Source: Bifidobacterium breve
GTDB lineage: Bacteria > Actinomycetota > Actinomycetes > Nanopelagicales > Nanopelagicaceae
DNA length: 12,008 nt
Direction of reading: 5' to 3'
Assembly (NCBI GenBank): GCA_945869505.1
Contig: CAMBOZ010000037.1
Coordinates: 1 to 12,008 of the forward strand
In this document: positions 1 to 8,023 of the stretch, in pieces
Layout: each line of letters starts with the position of its first letter
Numbering within the stretch: the stretch's first letter is position 1
Program-made: the position numbers and the translations under genes
Notes under the pieces: model-generated
The model's database searches: none
What the model was told of the DNA's origin: nothing
The model's input: the letters and a program-made list of their open reading frames with translations, nothing else

Positions 1-666
1 GTGATCGATGCTGGTGTTGATATCTTCGTAATTCGCGGCACCACAGTTTCAGCAGAACACGTTGGCAATGATGAGTCAGCGCTTAACTTGAAGAAATTTA
101 TCTACGAACTAGATGTTCCGGTAATCGTTGGTGGCGTTGCCACAGCAACGGGCGCACTTCACTTGATGCGCGCTGGTGCTGCTGGAGTATTGGTTGGATT
201 CGGTGGCGGAGCAGCTCACACAACTCGCAAGGTTTTAGGAATTGAAGTTCCGATGGCATCTGCAGTGGCTGAAGTTGCCGCTGCGCGCCGCGAATACTTA
301 GATGAATCTGGCGGACGTTACGTACACGTTATTGCCGATGGTTCTGTTGGTCGCTCTGGAGATATTGCAAAGGCAATCGCTTGCGGAGCGGACGCGGTAA
401 TGATGGGTTCACCACTTGCTAAAGCAGTTGAGGCACCTGGACTTGGTTGGCACTGGGGATCAGAAGCTCATCACCAAGAGTTGCCACGTGGCGAACGCGT
501 AAATGTTGGCACTGTGGGATCAATCGAAGAGATTTTGCTCGGACCTTCACATACATCAGATGGATCTATGAACTTATTCGGCGCACTTCGCCGCGCAATG
601 GCAACATCTGGTTACTCAGATGTTAAAGCTTTCCAGCGCGTAGAAGTCATTATTCACAAGGCTTAA
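1..666 (+). CDS. guaB3: GuaB3 family IMP dehydrogenase-related protein, 3' part
   Basis: This is the C-terminal 221 residues of an IMP dehydrogenase/GMP reductase TIM-barrel protein of the actinobacterial GuaB3 type. The frame is open from base 1, and GuaB3 proteins are usually about 370 residues, so roughly 150 N-terminal residues lie upstream. The GTG at base 1 is probably an internal Val codon. Visible landmarks (numbered from base 1) are the phosphate-binding strand [10 protein letters not shown] (39-48), the loop GGGAAHTTR (68-76), [17 protein letters not shown] (83-99), [11 protein letters not shown] (104-114), [13 protein letters not shown] (128-140) and a C-terminal [16 protein letters not shown] block. 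In canonical IMPDH the loop reads GSICTTR and its Cys attacks IMP; here the position is His73. The family has been tied to purine nucleotide interconversion, but its reaction in actinobacteria is unsettled to my knowledge. guaA follows after 4 bases, which supports a guanine-nucleotide operon. Confidence 0.9.
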   Translation: MIDAGVDIFVIRGTTVSAEHVGNDESALNLKKFIYELDVPVIVGGVATATGALHLMRAGAAGVLVGFGGGAAHTTRKVLGIEVPMASAVAEVAAARREYLDESGGRYVHVIADGSVGRSGDIAKAIACGADAVMMGSPLAKAVEAPGLGWHWGSEAHHQELPRGERVNVGTVGSIEEILLGPSHTSDGSMNLFGALRRAMATSGYSDVKAFQRVEVIIHKA

Positions 667-670
667 TCGA

Positions 671-2221
671 TTGAATTCTAAAAGCGGAGTATTAGTCGTT
701 GATTTTGGCGCGCAATATGCCCAATTAATTGCACGACGCGTGCGTGAAGCAAACGTTTACTCTGAAATTGTTCCATCGCACATTACCGCCGCAGAAGTAA
801 CAGCCAAGAATCCGGCTGCAATTGTTTTATCGGGTGGGCCAGCAAGTGTTTACGCAGACCATGCCCCAAAATTTGATGCAGATATTTTAAAACTCGGAAT
901 TCCAGTATTCGGAATTTGTTACGGTTTCCAAGCAATGGCGGCCGCTCTCGGCGGTGTCGTAAGCCAAACTGGAAAGTCAGAGTTCGGAAGAACCGAAATA
1001 AAGACTGAGACCTCATCTAAAATCTTTAAATCAATGCCTGCGCTGCAAAGCGTTTGGATGTCCCACGGTGATGCTGTTACAGAAGCTCCTGAAGGATTTT
1101 CTATTTGCGCAGTTACCGCCGATACTCCAATCGCGGCATTTGAAGATGCCACCGGGAAAATCGCGGGGGTGCAATTTCATCCCGAGGTTCTGCATTCAGA
1201 ACACGGCCAAGCGATTTTGAAAAATTGGTTGATAAATATTGCTGGTTGCCAACCTGACTGGACCACTGGAAATATCGCAGAAAATGAAATTGCCAAAGCC
1301 AAAGCTTTAATAGGAAGCAAGCGAGTCATTTGCGGCTTGTCCGGGGGAGTAGATTCCGCCGTTGCAGCTGCAATTATTCAACGCGCAGTCGGTTCCCAAC
1401 TTACTTGCGTCTTTGTTGATCACGGCTTATTGCGCAGCGGCGAATCTGAACAAGTACAGCGCGACTTTGTGGCAGCCACCGGTATTGATCTAGTTGTGGT
1501 CGATGCCGTTGATCAATTCCTTAACGCTTTGGCAGGTGTGACAGATCCAGAAACGAAGCGAAAGATCATTGGCCGTGAATTCATCCGCTCATTTGAAAAA
1601 GCAGCACGCGATATTGCAGCTGGTGGCGATGTTGAATTCTTGGTACAAGGCACTCTCTATCCCGATGTTGTGGAATCTGGTGGCGGTACTGGAACAGCAA
1701 ATATCAAGTCGCATCACAACGTTGGTGGCTTGCCCGATGATTTGAAATTCACTTTGGTAGAACCACTGCGCACACTCTTTAAAGATGAAGTGCGCCAAGT
1801 TGGTCTAGAACTTGGGTTGCCAGAAGAGATTGTTTGGCGTCAACCTTTCCCAGGTCCGGGACTCGGTATTCGTATCATTGGGGAAGTAACAAAAGAGCGT
1901 CTAGATCTTTTGCGTCACGCAGATTTAATCGCGCGCGAAGAGTTAAAGGCTGCTGGTTTAGACCGAGATATTTGGCAATGCCCAGTTGTTTTGTTGGCCG
2001 ATGTGCGAAGCGTTGGCGTGCAAGGCGATGGCCGCACCTACGGTCACCCAATTGTTTTGCGCCCGGTTTCCAGCGAAGATGCTATGACCGCTGATTGGTC
2101 GCGTGTTCCTTATGAAACTCTAGAAAAAATTTCTACTAGAATTACCAATGAAGTGCGTGAAGTAAATCGCGTTGTGTTGGATGTGACATCGAAACCGCCT
2201 GGAACTATCGAGTGGGAGTGA
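671..2221 (+). CDS. guaA: GMP synthase (glutamine-hydrolysing)
   Basis: GuaA converts XMP, ATP and glutamine to GMP, the last step of guanine nucleotide synthesis, in the cytoplasm. The 516 residues match the usual length (E. coli 525). The N-terminal class I glutamine amidotransferase domain spans about 6-190, with LSGGP at 53-57, nucleophile Cys83 in GICYG, and His170 and Glu172 in QFHPEV. The ATP-pyrophosphatase domain follows, with P-loop SGGVDS at 224-229 and QGTLYPD at 326-332. The C-terminal dimerisation domain contains [13 protein letters not shown] (390-402) and ends in KPPGTIEWE, a complete canonical C-terminus. The start is a TTG four bases after the guaB3 stop. No other start codon fits before the conserved [11 protein letters not shown], and a weak AAGG (658-661) sits 9 bases upstream. 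The non-ATG start and tight spacing suggest translational coupling to guaB3. Confidence 0.97.
   Translation: MNSKSGVLVVDFGAQYAQLIARRVREANVYSEIVPSHITAAEVTAKNPAAIVLSGGPASVYADHAPKFDADILKLGIPVFGICYGFQAMAAALGGVVSQTGKSEFGRTEIKTETSSKIFKSMPALQSVWMSHGDAVTEAPEGFSICAVTADTPIAAFEDATGKIAGVQFHPEVLHSEHGQAILKNWLINIAGCQPDWTTGNIAENEIAKAKALIGSKRVICGLSGGVDSAVAAAIIQRAVGSQLTCVFVDHGLLRSGESEQVQRDFVAATGIDLVVVDAVDQFLNALAGVTDPETKRKIIGREFIRSFEKAARDIAAGGDVEFLVQGTLYPDVVESGGGTGTANIKSHHNVGGLPDDLKFTLVEPLRTLFKDEVRQVGLELGLPEEIVWRQPFPGPGLGIRIIGEVTKERLDLLRHADLIAREELKAAGLDRDIWQCPVVLLADVRSVGVQGDGRTYGHPIVLRPVSSEDAMTADWSRVPYETLEKISTRITNEVREVNRVVLDVTSKPPGTIEWE
2214..2218 (+). promoter_or_regulatory. Shine-Dalgarno site inside the end of guaA
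   Basis: GGGAG lies 5 bases before the GTG at 2224 and within the last codons of guaA. It decides the start of the cyclophilin gene: of the in-frame GTGs at 2212, 2218 and 2224, only the last has a site at correct spacing, and it also gives a clean signal peptide. Confidence 0.6.
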
Positions 2222-2223
2222 CC

Positions 2224-2892
2224 GTGAAGAAATTTATTGCAGTTTTAACACTTTTATTCTTACTTCCTCTCCCCGCATCCCAAGCTGAGGAACGCCCGCA
2301 AACAGTTGATGGGTGCGCTACACCAACCTCTAAAGTGCGCACTCCTGGAAAACTAAAGCAACCAAAGAGCGTTGATAAGAAATTAGCGAGCACAATGACA
2401 ATCACGACCAATTGTGGCGTGATCACAATTGCAATGAATCCGGCGGCACCCCAGACGGTTACTAATATGTCAGCACTGGCTCGAGCCAAGTACTTCGATA
2501 AAACTTTTTGTCATCGTTTAACGACGGAAGGAATATTCGTTCTTCAATGTGGTGATCCATCTGCACAGCGAAATGGTTCACCCGGTTCCTGGAAGGGCTA
2601 TAAAGATGAGAATTTACCCAAAGGTAAAGGCATCACTTATCCCGCAGGAACTGTTGCAATGGCAAATAGTGGTCCAAATACCAACGGAAGCCAGTTCTTC
2701 TTAGTTTACAAAGACACTGCTCTGCCTGCTAAATACACGATCTGGGGCAAGATAACTAGCGGTTTACCGTTTTTGCTAGAGCTAGAAAAAGTTGGGGCAT
2801 ACACAATTGATCAAGCATCAGGTAAGGCTTATTACTCACCAGATGGTTACCCAGTGCAACCAGTTGAAATTAAATCGGTGACTGTTCGTTAA
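2224..2892 (+). CDS. Secreted cyclophilin-type peptidyl-prolyl cis-trans isomerase
   Basis: Cyclophilins catalyse cis-trans isomerisation of Xaa-Pro bonds during folding. From GTG 2224 the product has 222 residues. It opens with two Lys, a hydrophobic core (about 4-16) and PASQA before Glu22, a typical signal peptidase I site, so it should act outside the membrane. There is no lipobox Cys. The cyclophilin domain runs from about 57 to 221. It has the FCHRLTTEG..VLQCGD strand (His97-Arg98, Gln108), AGTVAMANSGPNTNGSQFFLV (141-161) and a YTIWGKI strand at 171-177. Where human CypA has Trp121 and His126, I align Leu167 and Tyr171, a pattern common in bacterial cyclophilins. Four Cys remain after the signal (31, 64, 96, 109) and could form disulfides outside the cell. 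The gene begins 2 bases after the guaA stop, so it is probably cotranscribed. Its stop overlaps that of the convergent deacetylase gene. Confidence 0.9.
   Translation: MKKFIAVLTLLFLLPLPASQAEERPQTVDGCATPTSKVRTPGKLKQPKSVDKKLASTMTITTNCGVITIAMNPAAPQTVTNMSALARAKYFDKTFCHRLTTEGIFVLQCGDPSAQRNGSPGSWKGYKDENLPKGKGITYPAGTVAMANSGPNTNGSQFFLVYKDTALPAKYTIWGKITSGLPFLLELEKVGAYTIDQASGKAYYSPDGYPVQPVEIKSVTVR
2889..2892. other. Shared TTAA: overlapping stop codons of convergent genes
   Basis: The + strand stop TAA of the cyclophilin gene (2890-2892) and the - strand stop TAA of the deacetylase gene (2889-2891 read in reverse) overlap within the palindrome TTAA. There is no spacer in which a terminator could lie outside coding sequence. 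Confidence 0.95.
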
Positions 2893-3614
2893 TTTGTATT
2901 AATGATCTTAAAAGCTTCTGCAATACGACCATCTGGCAATCCACCAATACCTGCATTGCGCTGGCCCCACTCGCGGACCATATTTTCTAACTCTTTATTG
3001 TGCGCTGTTTGAGAAGCGTGTGCATGCAGCGCTTTCATCTTTAGATCAAAGGTATCTGTGATATCTACCCAGTGATCGGGATTAGCAAAGCCCATCATCC
3101 AAACTTCTTTGACGCGATGTGGTTGCAAACCTTCGTTATCTAGCAAATCGGTAAAGGCAAATGGGTTGCGCGCATCTGGATAGACCGCCTGAATTGCGGC
3201 TTCACCTGCTGCTAAATGATCTGGATGGCTTGCACCAATTCGATCCCAATTGCGTTCGGGAGATTGGCAGACCATGCGATCTGGTTTGCTGATGCGAATG
3301 CGACGAACAATATCTTTGCGAAGGGCCAGAGTTGGTTCGAGGTGGCCGTCTACATAATTTAGAAAAGTTATATCAGTAACGCCGATTGCCGCACCTGCCG
3401 CGCGTTGCTCGCGCTGTCTGATCGCTGGCATTTCTTCTTTGGTAAAGCCAGATTCTTCGCCACCTTGATCGCCATTTGTGCAGAAGACATATGCAACCTC
3501 AATGCCTGCTTTAACCCATTGCGCGATGGTTCCGGATGCGCCAAAGTCTGAGTCATCAGGATGAGCGTTGATGACGAGTACACGTTTGATTTCAGAATTT
3601 GGTAGCGGCTCCAT
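2889..3614 (-). CDS. PIG-L / LmbE family deacetylase
   Basis: This is a 241-residue zinc-dependent deacetylase of the PIG-L superfamily, which removes acetyl groups from N-acetylglucosamine-type conjugates; MshB of mycothiol synthesis is a member. Metal and catalytic residues are visible as AHPDD (17-21; His18, Asp21, with Asp20 the likely base) and HPDH (130-133; His130 and His133). The first motif continues SDFGASGTIA rather than the DE..G.GGT of MshB-type proteins, which suggests another subgroup of LmbE-like proteins. I would therefore not call it MshB, and the substrate is unknown. It has no signal peptide or membrane segment, so it is probably cytoplasmic. The start at 3614 is chosen because it precedes the first conserved strand (RVLVINAHPDD) and a TANNNT hexamer stands 8 bases before it. 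An upstream in-frame ATG at 3644 would lie outside such a transcript. It is the only - strand gene in the window. Confidence 0.88.
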   Translation of the reverse strand: MEPLPNSEIKRVLVINAHPDDSDFGASGTIAQWVKAGIEVAYVFCTNGDQGGEESGFTKEEMPAIRQREQRAAGAAIGVTDITFLNYVDGHLEPTLALRKDIVRRIRISKPDRMVCQSPERNWDRIGASHPDHLAAGEAAIQAVYPDARNPFAFTDLLDNEGLQPHRVKEVWMMGFANPDHWVDITDTFDLKMKALHAHASQTAHNKELENMVREWGQRNAGIGGLPDGRIAEAFKIINTN

Positions 3615-3622
3615 GACAGTCA

Positions 3623-3628
3623 AGCCTA
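3623..3628 (-). promoter_or_regulatory. Putative leaderless promoter -10 for the deacetylase gene
   Basis: Read on the - strand the hexamer is TAGGCT, matching TANNNT. It ends 8 bases before the ATG at 3614, so transcription would begin at or next to the start codon. No good Shine-Dalgarno site or -35 box is visible. It is one base from the divergent -10 of pcrA. Confidence 0.5.
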
Positions 3629-3629
3629 A

Positions 3630-3635
3630 TAGACT
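3630..3635 (+). promoter_or_regulatory. Putative leaderless promoter -10 for pcrA
   Basis: TAGACT matches the actinobacterial TANNNT -10 pattern. It ends 7 bases before the ATG at 3643, which is the spacing expected if the A of the ATG is +1. No Shine-Dalgarno site precedes this ATG and no convincing -35 is present. Confidence 0.5.
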
Positions 3636-3642
3636 CCGCGCC

Positions 3643-5889
3643 ATGGTTGATACAGATGCGCTGCTCGAGGGGTTAAATCCCCAGCAACAGAAAGCGGTCA
3701 TCCATCAAGGTGCACCTCTGTTAGTTGTTGCTGGCGCAGGATCTGGAAAAACTCGCGTCTTAACGCGGCGCATCGCCTATTTAATGGCAGCGCGCGGGGT
3801 GCGACCATATGAAATATTAGCGATTACATTTACAAATAAAGCTGCTGGCGAAATGAAAGAGCGAGTCACCGATCTGGTTGGGCCAGTTGCGAAATCTATG
3901 TGGGTATCAACATTCCACTCGGCTTGTGTTCGTTTACTGCGCCAAGAAATTGAACGGTTGGGCTACAGCAGCACCTTCAGTATCTACGATTCTGCAGATT
4001 CGCAGAAGTTGATTTCGCGGGTGATGGAGACGCTCAATCTTGATCCAAAGCGATATCCACCACGACAGTTCCAATCACTAATCTCAAACGCTAAGAATGA
4101 ACTTCAGACTCCATACCAATATCTCTCAGCCGCCCAAAATCAATTTGAAACTATCGTTGCTGATGTTTACACAATGTATGAAAAACGTTTGAAACAAGCC
4201 AACGCACTCGATTTTGACGATTTGATTATGAAGACGGTGCAAGTACTGCAGCAATTCCCTGAAACTAAGGCGCGCTTTAGATCCCGCTTTCGTCACATCT
4301 TGGTTGATGAATACCAAGATACAAATCATGCGCAATATATGTTGGTTAAGGAATTAACCGGTTCCGAAGGCGATGGATATCCTTTAGCCGAACTCTGCGT
4401 TGTAGGCGATGCCGACCAGTCAATCTATGGTTTTCGCGGAGCGACTATCCGAAATATTCTGCAATTTGAAGTTGATTATCCAAGCGCTGCTACCGTCTTA
4501 CTCGAACAAAACTACCGATCAACTCAGAATATTCTCAACGCTGCCAATGCGGTGATCACCCAGAATGAGTCTCGTAAAGAGAAGAACCTTTGGTCTGATG
4601 CTGGTTCAGGTGCGCCGCTTATCGGTTACGTCGCAGAATCTGAATATGACGAAGCAGAATTCGTAAAGGGCGAGATTCGCTCTCTGCAAGATATGGGCCA
4701 TTCAAATCCAGGTGATACCGCGGTCTTTTATCGCACAAACGCGCAATCACGTATCTTTGAAGAAATTTTTATGCGCGCTGCAATACCTTACAAAGTAGTT
4801 GGCGGACTGCGCTTTTATGAACGTAAGGAAGTTAAAGATTTACTGGCTTATTTGCGAGTTCTGGCAAACCCAAATGATGAGGTTTCACTTCGCCGAATAA
4901 TCAACTTTCCAAAACGTGGAATTGGTGACCGCGCTCTTGAAGAAGTTGAAATCTTTGGCGACGCCCAAGGAATCTCTTTCTGGCACGCGCTCCTGCGCGT
5001 TTCTGAGGCAACTGCAGTACCCAATAAAGCATCACAATCTATTTCACAATTCACTTCGATGCTATCCGCGTTGGCTGTCTTAGTTGAGGCCAAGACCAAG
5101 CCATCTGTAATCATTGAGGCGGTCCTTGAGCAGTCAGGTTTGCTAACCGAACTCGAAGCCAGCACAGATCCCCAAGATGAAGTTCGCGTTGAGAACTTAA
5201 AGGAACTTGTCTCAGCTTCTATGGAATATGAAGAGCGGCCCTTTGAAGAACTCGGCGAAGATGAAGAAATTTCTTTATCAGGATTCCTCGAAAAAGTTTC
5301 ACTGGTGGCAGATGCGGATGAGATTCCCGATGGTGAAGATCACGGGGGAGTCGTCACGTTGATGACTTTGCACACCGCTAAAGGTCTGGAATTTCCCACA
5401 GTATTTCTCACCGGTATGGAAGATGGAATCTTTCCGCATGCCCGAACACTTGATGATCCAAAAGAGATTGAAGAAGAGCGACGTTTGGCATACGTTGGTT
5501 TAACCCGCGCCGAAAAACGTTTATACATTTCCCGTGCGGAATATCGCCTAACTTTTGGAAGCCCTAAATACAATCCAGGTTCACGTTTCTTAGATGAGAT
5601 TCCAAGTGATTTAATTGAATGGAAGAACGAGACGCGTTCTAAATCTTCTTCCGGCAGTTCTGCAATTCGCAGATCACGAGTTGCCATCACCGCTCCACCG
5701 CGTGCAACCGGTAAGAAATCATCAGCGATGGTTCTCGAAGTTGGTCAGCGTGTGTCACATGACACATTCGGACTTGGCACCGTCGTAGCGCTGGCTGGCG
5801 AAGGCGATAAATCTGAGGCAACGATCAACTTTGGGCAATATGGCGATAAAAGACTGCTGCTGCGCTACGCGCCCGTGGTGGTTCTGTAA
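3643..5889 (+). CDS. pcrA: ATP-dependent DNA helicase PcrA (UvrD/Rep family, SF1A)
   Basis: PcrA is a 3'-5' DNA translocase/helicase used in nucleotide excision repair, replication-fork maintenance and removal of RecA filaments. From ATG 3643 it has 748 residues, close to family size. All SF1A motifs are in order: LNPQQQKAV Q-motif (11-19), Walker A GAGSGKT (31-37), motif Ia around ITFTNKAAGEM (61-71), Walker B VDEYQDT (221-227), motif III VVGDADQSIYGFRGA (253-267), motif IV QNYRS (289-293), motif V VTLMTLHTAKGLEF (571-584) and motif VI RRLAYVGLTRA (613-623). A Ser/Lys/Arg-rich linker (about 662-692) leads to a C-terminal Tudor-like domain starting VLEVGQRVSHDTFGLGTVV, the module that contacts RNA polymerase in other PcrA/UvrD proteins. 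Upstream in-frame starts (3568, 3571, 3613) are less likely because they overlap the divergent gene and precede the leaderless promoter. Confidence 0.96.
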   Translation: MVDTDALLEGLNPQQQKAVIHQGAPLLVVAGAGSGKTRVLTRRIAYLMAARGVRPYEILAITFTNKAAGEMKERVTDLVGPVAKSMWVSTFHSACVRLLRQEIERLGYSSTFSIYDSADSQKLISRVMETLNLDPKRYPPRQFQSLISNAKNELQTPYQYLSAAQNQFETIVADVYTMYEKRLKQANALDFDDLIMKTVQVLQQFPETKARFRSRFRHILVDEYQDTNHAQYMLVKELTGSEGDGYPLAELCVVGDADQSIYGFRGATIRNILQFEVDYPSAATVLLEQNYRSTQNILNAANAVITQNESRKEKNLWSDAGSGAPLIGYVAESEYDEAEFVKGEIRSLQDMGHSNPGDTAVFYRTNAQSRIFEEIFMRAAIPYKVVGGLRFYERKEVKDLLAYLRVLANPNDEVSLRRIINFPKRGIGDRALEEVEIFGDAQGISFWHALLRVSEATAVPNKASQSISQFTSMLSALAVLVEAKTKPSVIIEAVLEQSGLLTELEASTDPQDEVRVENLKELVSASMEYEERPFEELGEDEEISLSGFLEKVSLVADADEIPDGEDHGGVVTLMTLHTAKGLEFPTVFLTGMEDGIFPHARTLDDPKEIEEERRLAYVGLTRAEKRLYISRAEYRLTFGSPKYNPGSRFLDEIPSDLIEWKNETRSKSSSGSSAIRRSRVAITAPPRATGKKSSAMVLEVGQRVSHDTFGLGTVVALAGEGDKSEATINFGQYGDKRLLLRYAPVVVL

Positions 5890-5967
5890 CCCGCGCCTGG
5901 GATTAGGATTACCCCTATCCACTAGCGCAAAAGAAGAGCTAGTAAATCGTCGAAACGGTAATTATCT
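5890..5967 (+). promoter_or_regulatory. pcrA-sucC intergenic leader, likely promoter region
   Basis: This is the longest non-coding gap in the window (78 bases) and the only place for a promoter of the sucC-to-purH run. It contains a tandem GGATTA GGATTA (5900-5911), inside which TAGGAT (5904-5909) fits TANNNT and would give a 5' leader of about 50 bases. An inverted repeat follows at 5921-5943. No Shine-Dalgarno site lies at normal distance from the sucC GTG; the purine-rich AAGAAGAG is about 30 bases upstream. No U-tract terminator for pcrA is seen. Confidence 0.4.
5921..5943. repeat. Short inverted repeat upstream of sucC
   Basis: ACTAGC (5921-5926) and GCTAGT (5938-5943) are perfect inverted 6-mers around an 11-base A-rich spacer. 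The arms are AT-rich and no T-run follows, so an intrinsic terminator is unlikely. A regulator site or a weak leader hairpin is possible, but chance is not excluded. Confidence 0.4.
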
Positions 5968-7134
5968 GTGGATCTCTTTGAATACCAAGCACGTGACCTC
6001 TTTGAAAAACATAACGTTCCCGTCTTGGCTGGTGCAGTAGCAACCACCGAAGATGAAGCCTTTAAGGCAGCGTCTGCAATGGGCGGAAAAGTTGTAGTCA
6101 AAGCGCAGGTGAAAGTTGGCGGACGCGGCAAAGCAGGCGGCGTAAAACTTGCCGTTGATGCAAACGATGCCAAAGAGAAAGCTGGCGCAATCCTCGGAAT
6201 GGATATCAAAGGCCACACAGTTCATCAGGTGATGATCGCGCAAGCTGCGCCAATTGTTGACGAGTACTACATTTCAATTTTATTAGATCGTTCAAACCGC
6301 ACATTTTTAGTAATGGCATCCGTAGCCGGCGGAATGGATATTGAAGAAGTTGCTCGCACTGCGCCTGAAAAATTGGCGAAGGTTCCAGTGACTGCAGTAG
6401 ATGGAATTTCTAAAGCAAAAGCGAAAGAGATCATCGCTCAAGCAAAATTTCCAGCAGATATCGCAGATCAAGTTGCGGATGTTCTCGTAAAACTCTGGGA
6501 AACTTTCCAATCTGAAGATGCAACCCTTGTAGAAGTTAATCCACTTGTAAAGACTGAAGATGGTCGCATCGTTGCACTCGATGGCAAAGTTACTCTTGAT
6601 GACAATGCAGAATTCCGTCAGCCAGATCACGCAGCGCTCGTCGATCACGCTGCTGCCAACGCCTTAGAAGCCGCCGCGAAAGAAAAGGGTTTGAACTACG
6701 TAAAACTCGATAATGGCCAAGTTGGAATCATCGGCAACGGTGCAGGTTTGGTGATGTCTACTCTAGATGTCGTTGCATACGCTGGTGAAAAATTTGGTGG
6801 GATGCGCCCGGCGAACTTCCTAGATATTGGCGGGGGAGCATCAGCGCAAGTAATGGCTGATGGACTTTCAATTATTTTGGGTGACCCTGATGTAAAGAGC
6901 GTATTTGTTAACGTCTTTGGCGGAATCACTGCTTGTGATGCCGTTGCAAACGGCATTGTGCAAGCACTTGAACTACTAGGAGCAAAGGCGACTAAGCCGA
7001 TCGTCGTGCGCCTAGATGGCAATAATGTTTTGGAAGGTCGCGCAATTCTTACTGCAGCAAACCATCCTTTGGTTGAGCAAGCGGAAACTATGGATGGAGC
7101 AGCATCTCGCGCTGCAGAATTGGCGGCAAAGTAA
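5968..7134 (+). CDS. sucC: Succinyl-CoA synthetase (ADP-forming) beta subunit
   Basis: SucC carries the nucleotide and succinate sites of succinyl-CoA synthetase, the substrate-level phosphorylation step of the TCA cycle, and pairs with SucD. The 388 residues equal E. coli SucC in length. The N-terminal ATP-grasp domain shows the canonical start [11 protein letters not shown], the glycine-rich [10 protein letters not shown] (51-60) and VEVNPL (188-193). The C-terminal ligase/CoA domain shows [15 protein letters not shown] (253-267), NFLDIGGGA (283-291) and NVFGGI (315-320). The start is GTG at 5968. An in-frame TAA at 5959-5961 rules out any longer form, and the first residues match the family N-terminus. 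Its stop shares one base with the sucD ATG (TAATG), implying coupled translation in the 1:1 ratio the heteromer needs. Confidence 0.97.
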   Translation: MDLFEYQARDLFEKHNVPVLAGAVATTEDEAFKAASAMGGKVVVKAQVKVGGRGKAGGVKLAVDANDAKEKAGAILGMDIKGHTVHQVMIAQAAPIVDEYYISILLDRSNRTFLVMASVAGGMDIEEVARTAPEKLAKVPVTAVDGISKAKAKEIIAQAKFPADIADQVADVLVKLWETFQSEDATLVEVNPLVKTEDGRIVALDGKVTLDDNAEFRQPDHAALVDHAAANALEAAAKEKGLNYVKLDNGQVGIIGNGAGLVMSTLDVVAYAGEKFGGMRPANFLDIGGGASAQVMADGLSIILGDPDVKSVFVNVFGGITACDAVANGIVQALELLGAKATKPIVVRLDGNNVLEGRAILTAANHPLVEQAETMDGAASRAAELAAK

Positions 7135-8015
7135 TGTCTATCTTTATTAATTCGACAAGCAATGTAATTGTGCAAGGTATGACTGGTTCTGAAGGAACCA
7201 AACACACTCGCCGCATGTTGGCTTCAGGCACAAAAGTTGTCGGAGGCGTTACACCTGGCAAAGGTGGCCAGGTCGTTGATATAGACGGCCACCAACTTCC
7301 TGTCTTTAACTCTGTAGCTGAAGCGATCGCCGCAACTGCAGCAAATGTTTCAGTCGTTTTCGTTCCACCTAAATTTGCCAAGGCAGCGGTGATCGATGCA
7401 ATCGATGCCAAGATGCCGCTCGTTGTTGTGATCACTGAGGGAATTCCAGTGCACGATTCGGCTTACTTCTACGCCTACTCTTTACAAAAGGGAACCACGC
7501 AAATTATTGGACCAAACTGCCCCGGGCTAATTAGCCCAGAGCAATCAAATGTGGGAATTATTCCTGCGAATATCACAAAGCGCGGACCAATTGGTCTTGT
7601 TTCAAAATCCGGAACTCTTACCTATCAGATGATGTACGAGCTTCGCGATATCGGATTCTCAACCGCCGTTGGAATTGGTGGAGATCCTGTAATCGGAACA
7701 ACACACATTGATTGCCTAAAGGCTTTCCAAGATGATCCAGAAACAACTGCAATCGTAATGATTGGTGAGATCGGTGGAGATGCAGAAGAACGTGCTGCAG
7801 CATTTATCGCGGAATATGTAACCAAGCCAGTTGTAGGTTACGTTGCTGGATTTACCGCTCCTGAAGGAAAGACAATGGGCCATGCAGGCGCAATTGTTTC
7901 TGGTTCTTCTGGAACAGCGCAGGCAAAGAAAGATGCGCTCGAAGCAGCGGGTGTAAAAGTGGGACAGACTCCGAGCGAAACAGCGCGCTTAATGCGCGCC
8001 ATACTCGGTCTCTGA
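7134..8015 (+). CDS. sucD: Succinyl-CoA synthetase alpha subunit
   Basis: SucD binds CoA and carries the phosphohistidine intermediate of succinyl-CoA synthetase. The 293 residues match the family size (E. coli 289). The CoA-binding Rossmann domain is at the N-terminus, with QGMTGSEG (14-21), GGVTPGKGG (37-45) and VFVPP (75-79). GPNCPG lies at 126-131, [10 protein letters not shown] at 156-165 and MIGEIGG at 209-215. The active-site histidine is His250 in [10 protein letters not shown]. The gene overlaps sucC by one base and is followed after 8 bases by the DUF6350 gene. Directly after sucD, actinobacterial genomes often continue toward a DUF6350 membrane protein and purN-purH, as here. Confidence 0.97.
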   Translation: MSIFINSTSNVIVQGMTGSEGTKHTRRMLASGTKVVGGVTPGKGGQVVDIDGHQLPVFNSVAEAIAATAANVSVVFVPPKFAKAAVIDAIDAKMPLVVVITEGIPVHDSAYFYAYSLQKGTTQIIGPNCPGLISPEQSNVGIIPANITKRGPIGLVSKSGTLTYQMMYELRDIGFSTAVGIGGDPVIGTTHIDCLKAFQDDPETTAIVMIGEIGGDAEERAAAFIAEYVTKPVVGYVAGFTAPEGKTMGHAGAIVSGSSGTAQAKKDALEAAGVKVGQTPSETARLMRAILGL

Positions 8016-8023
8016 GATAGCCC

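Noticed and set aside
2212..2223. Earlier GTG starts of the cyclophilin at 2212 or 2218
   Set aside because: They lie in the guaA reading region and lack a spaced ribosome-binding site. The GTG at 2224 has GGGAG 5 bases before it and yields a standard signal peptide.
3568..3642. Longer N-terminus for PcrA starting at 3568, 3571 or 3613
   Set aside because: It overlaps the deacetylase coding sequence and its start, adds residues without family similarity, and lies upstream of the TANNNT hexamer that fits the ATG at 3643.
3615..3701. Longer N-terminus for the deacetylase, up to 3701 on the - strand
   Set aside because: The extra residues (Cys- and Ser-rich) do not resemble the family and would overlap the start of pcrA. 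The ATG at 3614 directly precedes the conserved fold.
5340..5690. Antisense open frame of 116 codons under pcrA
   Set aside because: It covers helicase motifs V and VI on the other strand, has no motif of its own and has no start context.
5831..6040. Short + strand open frame spanning the pcrA-sucC gap
   Set aside because: It overlaps the end of pcrA and the start of sucC in another frame, and has no ribosome-binding site or recognisable protein content.
6696..7205. Antisense open frame of 169 codons on the - strand across sucC/sucD
   Set aside because: It lies fully under two clearly conserved genes, shows no recognisable protein features, and looks like a codon-usage shadow.
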